A stretch of 32,989 bases of DNA from Phycisphaerales bacterium (lineage in GTDB: Bacteria > Planctomycetota > Phycisphaerae > Phycisphaerales > JAGLTS01). How positions within the stretch are numbered: the first letter of the stretch is position 1; each line of letters begins with the position of its first letter. Where the stretch lies: the NCBI GenBank assembly GCA_023135165.1, contig JAGLTS010000005.1, positions 66,745 to 99,733 on the forward strand, given 5' to 3'. The notes under the pieces were generated by a model. It was given only the letters and a program-made list of their open reading frames with translations. It was not told the DNA's origin and did no database searches. Made by a program: the position numbers and the translations under genes. This document shows positions 7,736 to 15,217 of this stretch, in pieces.

Positions 7736-9238
7736 ATGCAAAGCCTCATCGACAAGCTGGCTGAGTTTCATCCGTTCCGAACGCTCGTGATCGGCGACTT
7801 CATGCTCGACCAGTACGTTCACGGGGCGGCAGAACGGCTCAGCCCGGATGCGCCCGTGCCGATTCTCGTGGCGCAAAGGACTGAAGACCGGCCCGGCGGC
7901 GCTGCGAACCTGTGCCTCGACCTGATTGCATTCCGAGGCCATGTCACCGCGCTGGGCGTCGTCGGCGATGACCGTGAAGCAGACGCTTTGCGGTCGGCGC
8001 TCGCGGATGCCGGATGCGATGTCACCGGGCTTGTCACCGATCCGGATCGACCGACAACGATCAAGCGAAGTCTCATCGGTCTGGCGCAGCACCGCCACCC
8101 GCAGAAGATGTTCCGCGTTGATGTGGAATCGCGCGACCCGCTCCCTTCGCAGATCACCGAGACGCTGCTGGCCGTCTTCGACAAGGCGCTGCCCGACGCC
8201 GACGCTGTGTGCATCGAGGATTACGGCAAGGGTGTGTGCACGCCGGAGTTGTGCGCTGCGGTCATCGAGCGATGTGCAGGGGCGGGCACGCCGGTGCTTG
8301 TCGATCCCGCAGCCGTCGAGGACTACAGCCGATACCGCGGCGCAACGGTGGTCACGCCAAACCGGTCCGAAGCGGAACTGGCGACTGGGCTAACCAGCGA
8401 TGACGGCGGGGATTCGCAGCACAACGCGCAACTCGCGACGGCGCTACTTGACGCACTGGATCTGGATGCGGTGGTGCTGACGCTCGATCGGAGCGGCGCG
8501 CTGCTGCTGGAGCGAGGCGGCGAGCCGGTTGCCGTGCCGACCGTTGCCCGGCAAGTGTATGACGTCACCGGCGCGGGCGACATCGTGCTCGCAGCGCTGG
8601 CGACCGGCGCGGCGCAAGGGTGGTCCTGGGTCGAAGCGGTCACCTTCGCAAACGCCGCGGCAGGCTTGGAGGTCGAGGTCTTCGGCGTGCAGCCGATCCC
8701 GCTGTCCAAGGTGCAGCACGAGATCCTGTCGCGCCTTCGCCCGTTGGATGGCAAGGTCCGCACGCTCGACGAACTGCTCATCGAGTTGGCGGTCCACCGC
8801 GATGCCGGCCGGCGCATCGTCTTCACCAACGGCTGCTTTGACGTCATCCATGCCGGCCACGTCGGCTACCTGCGCGAAGCGAAGGGCAAGGGCAACATCC
8901 TTGTCGTCGCTGTCAACTCCGACCGTCAGGTCCGGGCGCAGAAGGGTGAGGGTCGTCCGATCTACAACGAGCGTGACCGCCTGGACATCCTCTCGGAACT
9001 GCAATGCATCGATTACCTCACGATCTTCGATGAGCCGACTGTGCATGCGCTGCTGCGCGCGATTGAGCCTGATGTCTACATCAAGGGCGGCGACTATCGT
9101 CGCGAGGACATTAACGAATGGGATCTGCTCGGGCAGTGGGTCGAGCAGGGGAAGATCGCTGTTGAAGTCGTCGCGCATCGGCCCGGGCTGGGCAGCACCG
9201 AAGTGATTGAAAAAGCGAACCGCACTGAACCGTCGTGA
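7736..9238 (+). CDS. hldE: Bifunctional heptose 7-phosphate kinase / heptose 1-phosphate adenylyltransferase
   Basis: HldE makes the activated core heptose: it phosphorylates D-glycero-beta-D-manno-heptose 7-phosphate and later adenylylates the 1-phosphate. The 500-residue protein (E. coli form 477) has a PfkB-type kinase half. That half contains 'GDFMLDQYVHGAAERLSPDA', 'RPGGAANL' and 'YDVTGAGD' with catalytic Asp282. The nucleotidyltransferase half begins near residue 360, with 'TNGCFDVIHAGHVGYL' (HxGH at 372-375) and 'YIKGGDY'. I choose ATG 7736 because 'MQSLIDKLAEFHPFRTLVIG' lines up with the E. coli N-terminus; the frame reaches TTG 7640 only through the C-tract. A TAGGAT at 7702 could be an internal promoter. 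Confidence 0.95.
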   Translation: MQSLIDKLAEFHPFRTLVIGDFMLDQYVHGAAERLSPDAPVPILVAQRTEDRPGGAANLCLDLIAFRGHVTALGVVGDDREADALRSALADAGCDVTGLVTDPDRPTTIKRSLIGLAQHRHPQKMFRVDVESRDPLPSQITETLLAVFDKALPDADAVCIEDYGKGVCTPELCAAVIERCAGAGTPVLVDPAAVEDYSRYRGATVVTPNRSEAELATGLTSDDGGDSQHNAQLATALLDALDLDAVVLTLDRSGALLLERGGEPVAVPTVARQVYDVTGAGDIVLAALATGAAQGWSWVEAVTFANAAAGLEVEVFGVQPIPLSKVQHEILSRLRPLDGKVRTLDELLIELAVHRDAGRRIVFTNGCFDVIHAGHVGYLREAKGKGNILVVAVNSDRQVRAQKGEGRPIYNERDRLDILSELQCIDYLTIFDEPTVHALLRAIEPDVYIKGGDYRREDINEWDLLGQWVEQGKIAVEVVAHRPGLGSTEVIEKANRTEPS

Positions 9239-9256
9239 GCCTGTGCAGGGGGCGCT

Positions 9257-10003
9257 GTGATCCATATCGCGATTCTTCTTCGGCCTTACCTTGACGCCAT
9301 TCTCACCGGCGAGAAGACGATCGAGAGCAGGCTCACCATCAACAACCGCGCACCGTTCGACCGGATCGAGCCCGGCGAACGCATCTACTTCAAGGTGTCG
9401 AGCGGCCCATTCCTCGCCACCGCCGTCGCCGACCATGTGCTCTTTGTCGACAACCTCACGCCGGGGAAGGTGAACGAGCTGCGACGTTGTTACAACGACG
9501 CGATTCTCGGCGATCCATCCTTCTGGCAGTGGAAGCGCAACGCACGCTATGCGACGCTGATCTGGCTCACCAACCCTGAACCGATCCACTTCGGCCCGTC
9601 GCTCGCACCACAACGCGGCGTCGCGTGGGTGCTGCTGCCCGACAGCGCGGATGTCTATCCCCAGTGCACGCTCACGCCCGAGAAACTCGACGCCATCAGC
9701 GTCACTGTCACCGGCGGGAATCTCCGCAACAACCACGTCTATGCACGCCGTATTGTCAAGCAGTTCCCAGATGATGTCCTCGGCGGACGAACCAAAGACC
9801 AAGCAGGTGTCCCCATCACGATCGAGCTGCCCGACGGGCCGACCTTCAAGACCGATGTCGTCGCGCACAACGGCCTGATCCGATCGCGCGGGCACTGGGC
9901 GCCGTGGTTCAAGTCGCAGGACATCCAGCCCGGCGACCGCCTCGCCTTTGTCCGGCGCGGCAGGCGGCGATTCGCCATCCATGTGATCCGCGCTGACACG
10001 TGA
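9257..10003 (+). CDS. ASCH-domain protein with C-terminal B3-like domain
   Basis: A 248-residue protein. Residues 1 to about 125 form an ASCH (PUA-like) domain: 'GEKTIESRL' (18-26) is its hallmark GxKxxExR, followed by 'PGERIYFKVSSGPF'. The second half contains 'NNHVYARRIVKQFPDDVLGG', then 'TDVVAHNGLIRSRG' and 'IQPGDRLAFVRRG'. These resemble the B3-like DNA-binding modules found in some restriction-associated and ASCH proteins; I recall the pattern and could not search it. PUA-like and B3 folds bind RNA or DNA, often modified bases, so a nucleic-acid reader is the likely role. The start is GTG 9257 with G5 (9248-9252) just upstream. It lies 18 nt after hldE and probably shares its transcript. 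Confidence 0.7.
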   Translation: MIHIAILLRPYLDAILTGEKTIESRLTINNRAPFDRIEPGERIYFKVSSGPFLATAVADHVLFVDNLTPGKVNELRRCYNDAILGDPSFWQWKRNARYATLIWLTNPEPIHFGPSLAPQRGVAWVLLPDSADVYPQCTLTPEKLDAISVTVTGGNLRNNHVYARRIVKQFPDDVLGGRTKDQAGVPITIELPDGPTFKTDVVAHNGLIRSRGHWAPWFKSQDIQPGDRLAFVRRGRRRFAIHVIRADT

Positions 10004-10010
10004 TGCGACC

Positions 10011-10016
10011 TACACT
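10011..10016 (+). promoter_or_regulatory. -10-like hexamer TACACT for leaderless nadC
   Basis: TACACT is followed by 6 nt and ATG 10023, with no Shine-Dalgarno. This implies that nadC has its own promoter and is not simply the end of the lipid A run. Confidence 0.5.
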
Positions 10017-10022
10017 ACACGC

Positions 10023-10937
10023 ATGATCGACCTGAACGCCTTGCCCTTGCCGAAGCTCTTTGATGAGTTGGCCCGCGATGGACTCGTCGAGCAACTCCTC
10101 GCACTCGCTGTGCGCGAAGACCTCGGCGATGCGGGCGATGTGACGTCATGCGCGCTGTGTGACGCCGATGCGCGGGGCAGCGGTCACATCGTTGCGCGAT
10201 CAGCAGGTATCGTTGCGGGAATCGCTGCGATCGACATGGTCATCAGCGCGTTCGATGCGGACATCAGAGCCGATCGACACATCGCGGATGGCGAGGTCAT
10301 CGCGCCGGACGACACCGTCGCTACGCTCACCGGCTCGATGCGCGACCTGCTCGGCGTCGAACGCACGCTGCTGAACCTGATCGGCCGACTCAGCGGCATC
10401 GCCACGCTCACCCACCGTTATGTCGATGCCGTGGCAGGTACCGGCGCGCGAATCGTCGACACGCGCAAGACAACGCCCGGCCTGCGCAGGCTCGAGAAGT
10501 ATGCGGTGCGCTGCGGCGGCGGGTTCTGCCATCGCCTCGGCCTATATGATGCGGCGATCATCAAGGATAACCACCTCGCCCGGTTCGCCATCGCGGACCT
10601 GCCCGATGCGCTTCGCGCGACGATCGAGCGATGCCGCGCCGGTTCGCCGATCCGTTTCGTACAGGTCGAAGTCGATTCACTCGACCAGTTCGATGCGGTG
10701 CTCTCGCTCAGCGAGGCAGGCCCGGACATGGTGCTGCTCGACAACATGCCGCCGACGACGCTCACCGACGCGGTCGCTCGCCGTGACGCGGCGCGACCGG
10801 CCCTGCTGCTCGAAGCGTCAGGCGGGATCACATTGGGAACAATCCGCACCGTCGCCGAGACCGGCATCGATCGCATCTCCGTCGGCGCGCTCACCCACTC
10901 GGCGACTCAACTTGACTTTGGCCTGGATTGCGAGTGA
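10023..10937 (+). CDS. nadC: Nicotinate-nucleotide pyrophosphorylase (carboxylating), quinolinate phosphoribosyltransferase
   Basis: NadC converts quinolinate and PRPP to nicotinate mononucleotide, CO2 and pyrophosphate in de novo NAD synthesis. The 304-residue protein has an N-terminal 'REDLGDAGDVTS' dimer/substrate segment. The active-site run is 'ARIVDTRKTTPGLRRLEKYA' followed by 'VRCGGGFCHRLGL' and 'IIKDNHL'. 'VEVDSLDQ', 'MVLLDNM', 'LLEASGGI' and 'GVDRISVGALTHS'-like 'GIDRISVGALTHS' close the TIM-like barrel. Length and motif order are normal. No nadA or nadB lies nearby. It converges with the Nudix gene across a 30-bp gap. Confidence 0.96.
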   Translation: MIDLNALPLPKLFDELARDGLVEQLLALAVREDLGDAGDVTSCALCDADARGSGHIVARSAGIVAGIAAIDMVISAFDADIRADRHIADGEVIAPDDTVATLTGSMRDLLGVERTLLNLIGRLSGIATLTHRYVDAVAGTGARIVDTRKTTPGLRRLEKYAVRCGGGFCHRLGLYDAAIIKDNHLARFAIADLPDALRATIERCRAGSPIRFVQVEVDSLDQFDAVLSLSEAGPDMVLLDNMPPTTLTDAVARRDAARPALLLEASGGITLGTIRTVAETGIDRISVGALTHSATQLDFGLDCE

Positions 10938-10967
10938 CCAACGATCGCGCTCCCCTTTGGGTCGCGG

Positions 10968-11471
10968 CTAGGCGGGCCGGGACTGCTCGACGGTCCAGCG
11001 CAGGTCGCCTTCCGTGCAGTCGATGTGCACCATGAAGAAACCGCCACGGTGCTGTTTGCGCAACGGCCAAATCACCTTCACATCCGTCTCGGGGATGGGC
11101 AGCCGATCGACGGCATCAACCTCGTGCCAGTCGAGCTTGCCTTCATCCATTTCGTGCGGCTCCAACTCGACGGGGTGACGCACGTCGTACAGGAACATCA
11201 GCCAGTGTGTTTCCGCCTGATACGCCGTCTCGCTCACGATGCCCGCGAGGTGAAGGTCGGCTGCGGGAATGACAAGCCCGGTCTCTTCCTGGATCTCACG
11301 AGCAGCACAGGTCGTCGGGCTTTCCCCACGCTGCATCTCGAGCTTGCCGCCGATCGGCGAGAACAGCCCCTTGTTGGGCGACTTGTTCCGTTCCAGCAGC
11401 AGCACTCTCCCCTGCTCGTCGTAGAGGTAGCACAGCACAGCGATCTTGTACGGCAAACGGGTGATGTCCAT
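10968..11471 (-). CDS. Nudix hydrolase
   Basis: A 167-residue protein of the Nudix (MutT-like) superfamily, which cleaves X-linked nucleoside diphosphates. The Nudix box runs from Gly42 to Leu66: 'GKLEMQRGE', seven residues, then 'REIQEETGL'. The metal-binding REXXEEXGL part is intact. The first spacing is G-X7-E rather than the usual G-X5-E, a two-residue insertion in the loop. The N-terminus 'YKIAVLCYLYDEQGRVLLLE' is a typical first strand pair. ATG 11471 is chosen because TATCCT lies exactly 6 nt upstream; GTG 11489 is an in-frame alternative. Substrate unknown (8-oxo-dGTP-like nucleotides are a common possibility). Confidence 0.9.
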   Translation of the reverse strand: MDITRLPYKIAVLCYLYDEQGRVLLLERNKSPNKGLFSPIGGKLEMQRGESPTTCAAREIQEETGLVIPAADLHLAGIVSETAYQAETHWLMFLYDVRHPVELEPHEMDEGKLDWHEVDAVDRLPIPETDVKVIWPLRKQHRGGFFMVHIDCTEGDLRWTVEQSRPA

Positions 11472-11477
11472 CCGTGC

Positions 11478-11483
11478 AGGATA
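11478..11483 (-). promoter_or_regulatory. -10-like hexamer TATCCT for leaderless Nudix gene
   Basis: On the minus strand TATCCT is followed by 6 nt and ATG 11471. It supports 11471 over GTG 11489 as the start. Confidence 0.45.
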
Positions 11484-11514
11484 CCCCACGCATGATCCGC
11501 AGGCGTGAACGACG

Positions 11515-12012
11515 TCACCACGCGAAGGCGAAATGGAATGCCCACCACAGGCTGATCGCCATCGCCGTACCGCTGATGATCACCAGACCGAGCGCGAGGA
11601 TGATCTGCCGCGACCTGCGGAATTCCCAGATTCTCCGGCGGAAGCGAATCAGCACGGCGACCCCGACGATGGACACGATGGTCATCGTGAGCATCGGCCA
11701 GAACCGCCCGAGGATCTTGTCGAGGCCGACGACGCCGTCGGCAAAGCCTGCGAGGATAAGGCACGTCACCTTTACACCCAACCCGAGCGACATGCCCGGC
11801 GCAAGCAGCATGACAGCCCACCAGACAGTTCGCCGTCGCGACGAATCGACCGACAATTCGAGCAGCACCCCGCAGCGCCAGCAACAGGCACCAATACCCA
11901 CCGCCAAGCTCTGCCCGCAGGCAGGACAGGTCACATCGGTGTGCTCCAAGAACCTGCGCAGCAGAGCGGTTTCGCTGTCTCCATCGATCTCCGGCTGCGC
12001 CTGACCACTCAT
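11515..12012 (-). CDS. Zinc-ribbon membrane protein (short paralogue)
   Basis: A 165-residue protein with a cytoplasmic-type N-terminus bearing Cys29-X2-Cys32-X11-Cys44-X2-Cys47, a zinc ribbon. About three hydrophobic segments follow ('TVWWAVMLLAPGMSLGLGV', 'MLTMTIVSIVGVAVLI', 'IILALGLVIISGTAMAISLW'). Two ATGs are adjacent (12015, 12012). AGGAG (12020-12024) is 7 nt from the second, which I prefer. It starts 22 nt after the end of the next gene on the same strand, which has the same ribbon spacing, so the pair is probably co-transcribed and related. Function unknown; planctomycetes carry many such short ribbon-plus-membrane proteins. Confidence 0.75.
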   Translation of the reverse strand: MSGQAQPEIDGDSETALLRRFLEHTDVTCPACGQSLAVGIGACCWRCGVLLELSVDSSRRRTVWWAVMLLAPGMSLGLGVKVTCLILAGFADGVVGLDKILGRFWPMLTMTIVSIVGVAVLIRFRRRIWEFRRSRQIILALGLVIISGTAMAISLWWAFHFAFAW

Positions 12013-12033
12013 CATGGAACTCCTGCAGAAACG

Positions 12034-12984
12034 CTACCGCCAGAGCACGCGAACCACATCCAATGCGCCAAGCAGGGCGTACGGAACACACGCGAGGCAA
12101 GCAAGCGCAATCTGTTCTCCCGCGGGCAACCGGCACCAGCGCCGGCGATGTCGTACAGCCGCAAGCAGCGCGACCAAGGTTGAAGCACCAATGAAGAACC
12201 AGAGCAGCACATTCATGAGCAGGTAGTACTCCATTGGAACCGCCCAGTAGCGAGCCGGCAAACCACTCGTGCGACTGGCCACCAAGTGGTCGACTTCGCT
12301 CGTGAGGAACATTGCCATCGACCAAAGCCACGCTGAGACCACGAACGCAATGGCAGCAAGCCGACGCTGACTCCAGGCGGTTCTCCGCTGCCCACATGCA
12401 ACTGCAACGAGTGACCCCGCGATGCATGCTGCAACCGCCACCCACGGCCACTGAATGGCAGTCGTGGTGACGCTGGCGACTCGCCATGGGTGGATTTCCA
12501 CAAACACTGTCGTCATCGCGAAGACTGCGCCTGATGCGAGAACAACTGACACCCACGCCCAGCCAGCCGACACTCGGAGGACACGCGATGCGCCCGGGCG
12601 CGGACCCGGCTGTCGGAGGAGCAGCCGAAACAGCGCAACAGAGCCAATCCCAACTAATCCAGCCATCCACGGAAGGAAGAGCACGTAGCCGATCATTGCT
12701 TCGCGCCTAGCGAGGATCGTGAAGCTGCCACACAGGTGGTAATCCACTCCATCAAGCACAAGCGACCCAAGCGACATCGCCAGTGCGATCACGGCGACGA
12801 GCCACCAGCGCAGCTTCAAGCCAGCGACGCGCACGCTCAGCGAAAGCGCCCGGCCGCATTCCGGGCATGCCGCCGACTCGACGCCGCGCAGGTTGTAGCT
12901 GCACTTCGGGCACGATGCGTCGGCGTTCGCCAGGTACGCTCGCAGCAGATCCACGTTCTCGGTATCAATATCGTCGCCGGGCAT
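12034..12984 (-). CDS. Zinc-ribbon multi-spanning membrane protein
   Basis: A 316-residue protein. The N-terminus carries 'CPKCSYNLRGVESAACPECG', i.e. Cys25-X2-Cys28-X11-Cys40-X2-Cys43, in the 'CPxCxYxLRG...CPEC' form I associate with Planctomycetota membrane proteins. About seven or eight hydrophobic segments follow, from 'WWLVAVIALAMSLGSLVL' to 'IALACLACVPYALLGALDVV'. The frame continues upstream to 13428, but ATG 12984 has AAGGGGG 6 nt before it and begins the recognisable protein. It lies divergent from the RNase H-like gene (92 bp between starts) and 18-22 nt before the shorter ribbon protein. No biochemical function can be given. Confidence 0.8.
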   Translation of the reverse strand: MPGDDIDTENVDLLRAYLANADASCPKCSYNLRGVESAACPECGRALSLSVRVAGLKLRWWLVAVIALAMSLGSLVLDGVDYHLCGSFTILARREAMIGYVLFLPWMAGLVGIGSVALFRLLLRQPGPRPGASRVLRVSAGWAWVSVVLASGAVFAMTTVFVEIHPWRVASVTTTAIQWPWVAVAACIAGSLVAVACGQRRTAWSQRRLAAIAFVVSAWLWSMAMFLTSEVDHLVASRTSGLPARYWAVPMEYYLLMNVLLWFFIGASTLVALLAAVRHRRRWCRLPAGEQIALACLACVPYALLGALDVVRVLWR

Positions 12985-13064
12985 CGCTGCCCCCTTTGCA
13001 CGTATTCCAACCGGTCGCCGCGCCCGTGGCAAGCCGGTCGCCCTCGCCTGCTCGTTTCGCGCGG

Positions 13065-13070
13065 TACGAT
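13065..13070 (+). promoter_or_regulatory. -10-like hexamer TACGAT for a leaderless transcript
   Basis: TACGAT is followed by 6 nt and GTG 13077. It supports GTG 13077 as start of the RNase H-like gene, whose frame otherwise extends far upstream across the divergent gene. Confidence 0.5.
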
Positions 13071-13076
13071 GACGGC

Positions 13077-14036
13077 GTGCTTGTCTATGCGGGGATCGAC
13101 GAGGCGGGCTACGGCCCAATGCTCGGCCCACTGTGCGTGGGCTGCTGTGTCTTCGCCGTCGAGAGCTGGCATGAAGGCGAATCCGCGCCGGACCTCTGGC
13201 AACTTCTCGGGTCGCATGTCGCACGTCGTCGCAAGGGCGCGGGCACGCGCATTCCCGTCGCGGATTCCAAGAAACTGAAACTGCCCAACACGAGCAAGGC
13301 GAAGCATCCACTGACATATCTCGAACGCGGCGTCTTCTGCTTCCTGCCCGAAGCACCGGCTGACGATGTAGCGCTCTTTGAGCAGGTCGGAGCGAACCTG
13401 ACCGGCCCAGCATGGTACGGCGGAGCACACGTCAGCCTTCCCGTCGGCAACGACCCGGCGATGCTTCGCATCTCGATCAATCAGATTCACCAAGCGATGA
13501 AGCATGCCGGGCTTTCTGTACGGTCATACACATGCCAAACGCTCGACGCGAGGCGGTTCAACGAGCATCTGGCGCGCACCGGGTCAAAAGCCGCGACGAG
13601 CTTCGGCTTGTTCACGCGAGCGATCGAGGGGATCTGGCGCCACTTCCCCGATGAGCATCCGCGCATCGTGGTTGATAGGCAGGGCGGGCGCATCCAGTAC
13701 GCCGGGTCGCTCGCACGCGCGTTTCCCTCCGCGGCGATCGCCACCGAGTTCGAGACGCCGGAGCTGAGCCGGTACCACCTTGAGCGGGAAGGCAGCCGAA
13801 TCACGATCACGTTCGCAACGGCCAGCGAGGATCGGCACATGCCCGTCGCACTCGCCTCGATGCTCGCGAAATACGTGCGCGAGCTTGCGATGGCGCGGTT
13901 CAACCGGTATTTCCAGGCGATGATGCCGGATCTCAAGCCCACAGCAGGCTACGTGCAGGACGCCCGCCGCTGGCTGCGCGACGCCTCAGCCGTCGTAAGG
14001 GATCTCGACCGTTCACAACTCGTCCGTCGCCGATGA
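13077..14036 (+). CDS. Divergent RNase HII-like protein (RNase H fold)
   Basis: A 319-residue protein that begins 'LVYAGIDEAGYGPMLGPLCV', the counterpart of the RNase HII/HIII 'GxDEAGRGPLaGP' motif with Asp8 and Glu9. 'VADSKKL' (Asp63) matches the second family motif. 'IVVDRQGGR' gives Asp200. 'ALASMLAKYVREL' matches the 'AaSIlAKvtRD' helix, but the final catalytic Asp is Glu269. Bacterial RNase HII is near 200 residues, so about 120 residues are inserted, mainly between 70 and 190. RNase HII nicks RNA-DNA hybrids at ribonucleotides; activity here is uncertain because of Arg-to-Tyr in the first motif and Asp-to-Glu in the last. The stop overlaps a possible ribD start (ATGA at 14033). Confidence 0.75.
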   Translation: MLVYAGIDEAGYGPMLGPLCVGCCVFAVESWHEGESAPDLWQLLGSHVARRRKGAGTRIPVADSKKLKLPNTSKAKHPLTYLERGVFCFLPEAPADDVALFEQVGANLTGPAWYGGAHVSLPVGNDPAMLRISINQIHQAMKHAGLSVRSYTCQTLDARRFNEHLARTGSKAATSFGLFTRAIEGIWRHFPDEHPRIVVDRQGGRIQYAGSLARAFPSAAIATEFETPELSRYHLEREGSRITITFATASEDRHMPVALASMLAKYVRELAMARFNRYFQAMMPDLKPTAGYVQDARRWLRDASAVVRDLDRSQLVRRR

Positions 14037-14083
14037 GTTCCGGCGAGTTACCGTCAAACCGTGCTTTGTGCGATGATGGGCGC

Positions 14084-15217
14084 ATGTCAAGGCGGGATGA
14101 TCTGCGATGGATGCGGCTGGCGGCGCGGCTCGCCGTGCGCGGGATCGGTTACGTTGAGCCGAACCCGCCGGTGGGGTGTGTGATCGTGCGCGACGGTCGG
14201 GCTGTGGGGCTGGGGCATCACCGCGTGTTCGGCGGGCCGCACGCTGAGATCGATACGCTACGGCATGCGGGCGATGCAGCGCGTGGGGCGACGGCGTATG
14301 TAACGCTCGAACCGTGCAGCCACTATGGCAAGACGCCACCTTGCACCGATGCGCTCATCCGAGCGGGCATCGCGCGTGTGGTCATCGCTCGGCCCGATCC
14401 GCATCCGGATTCGTCCGGCGGCGCGGCGCAGCTGCAAGACGCCGGTATCGAGGTCAACGTGTTGGATGGGTGCGCCGAGGCGACGGATCTTTCGGAACCG
14501 TTTGTCATGCGCGTGATGCGCGGTCGGCCTTGGGTCATCGCGAAGTGGGCGCAGACGATCGACGGGCGGATCGCCACACGGGCGGGCGAATCGCAGTGGA
14601 TCTCAAACAAGCGCAGCAGGCGTCTGGTGCATCGCTGGCGCGGCCGAGTCGATGCGATCTTGACGGGTATCGGAACAGTGCTCGCGGACGATCCGATGCT
14701 GACAGCCCGCGTTGGGAAAACGCGGCGCATTGCGCGGCGGGTGGTCGTTGATACGGATCTGCGGATTCCGCTTGATGCCAAGCTCGTGGTAACGGCACAC
14801 GAGGCGCCGACGCTTGTCGCGACGCTTGAGCATTCGCTTGAGGCACAAAGGGAGAAGGCGGCGGCGCTGCGGCGGATGGGTGTGGAACTCCTGTCATTGC
14901 AGGCGCGTGATGGGAAGCCCGACTTGCCCGCCCTGCTGACGCATCTTGCGGCGGAGTGCAATGCAACGCGCGTGATGGTCGAAGCCGGCGGGGGACTGCT
15001 CGGCCAACTGGTGCGTGATGATCTGCTCGACGAAGCGCGCGTGTTTGTCGCGCCGATCCTGCTGGCCGACCGCGATGCCGCTCCGCCGGTTCACGGCGCA
15101 TGCATCGAGCGCCTCGCCGATGCGGCGCGGTTTCGTCTGGCTAGCGTCAAGCGTATCGACGATGATGTGCTGCTTTCTTACCGCAGACTGTCAAGCATCG
15201 GAAACGCGCGGGCGTAG
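14084..15217 (+). CDS. ribD: Bifunctional riboflavin biosynthesis deaminase/reductase
   Basis: RibD deaminates the pyrimidine ring of the first GTP-derived riboflavin intermediate and then reduces the ribose side chain with NADPH. The deaminase half has the zinc ligands 'HAE' (His53, Glu55) and 'PCSHYGKTPPC' (Cys78, Cys87), preceded by 'YVEPNPPVGCVIV'. The reductase half starts near residue 150 with 'KWAQTIDGRIAT', 'SQWISN', 'AILTGIGTVLADDPMLTAR' and 'VMVEAGGGLLGQL'. The 377-residue length is normal. I prefer ATG 14084, whose 'DDLRWMRLAARLA' is the usual N-terminus; ATG 14033 overlaps the upstream stop and would add 17 residues. Its 3' end overlaps the converging DUF4340 gene by 40 bp. No other rib gene is present. 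Confidence 0.95.
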   Translation: MSRRDDLRWMRLAARLAVRGIGYVEPNPPVGCVIVRDGRAVGLGHHRVFGGPHAEIDTLRHAGDAARGATAYVTLEPCSHYGKTPPCTDALIRAGIARVVIARPDPHPDSSGGAAQLQDAGIEVNVLDGCAEATDLSEPFVMRVMRGRPWVIAKWAQTIDGRIATRAGESQWISNKRSRRLVHRWRGRVDAILTGIGTVLADDPMLTARVGKTRRIARRVVVDTDLRIPLDAKLVVTAHEAPTLVATLEHSLEAQREKAAALRRMGVELLSLQARDGKPDLPALLTHLAAECNATRVMVEAGGGLLGQLVRDDLLDEARVFVAPILLADRDAAPPVHGACIERLADAARFRLASVKRIDDDVLLSYRRLSSIGNARA

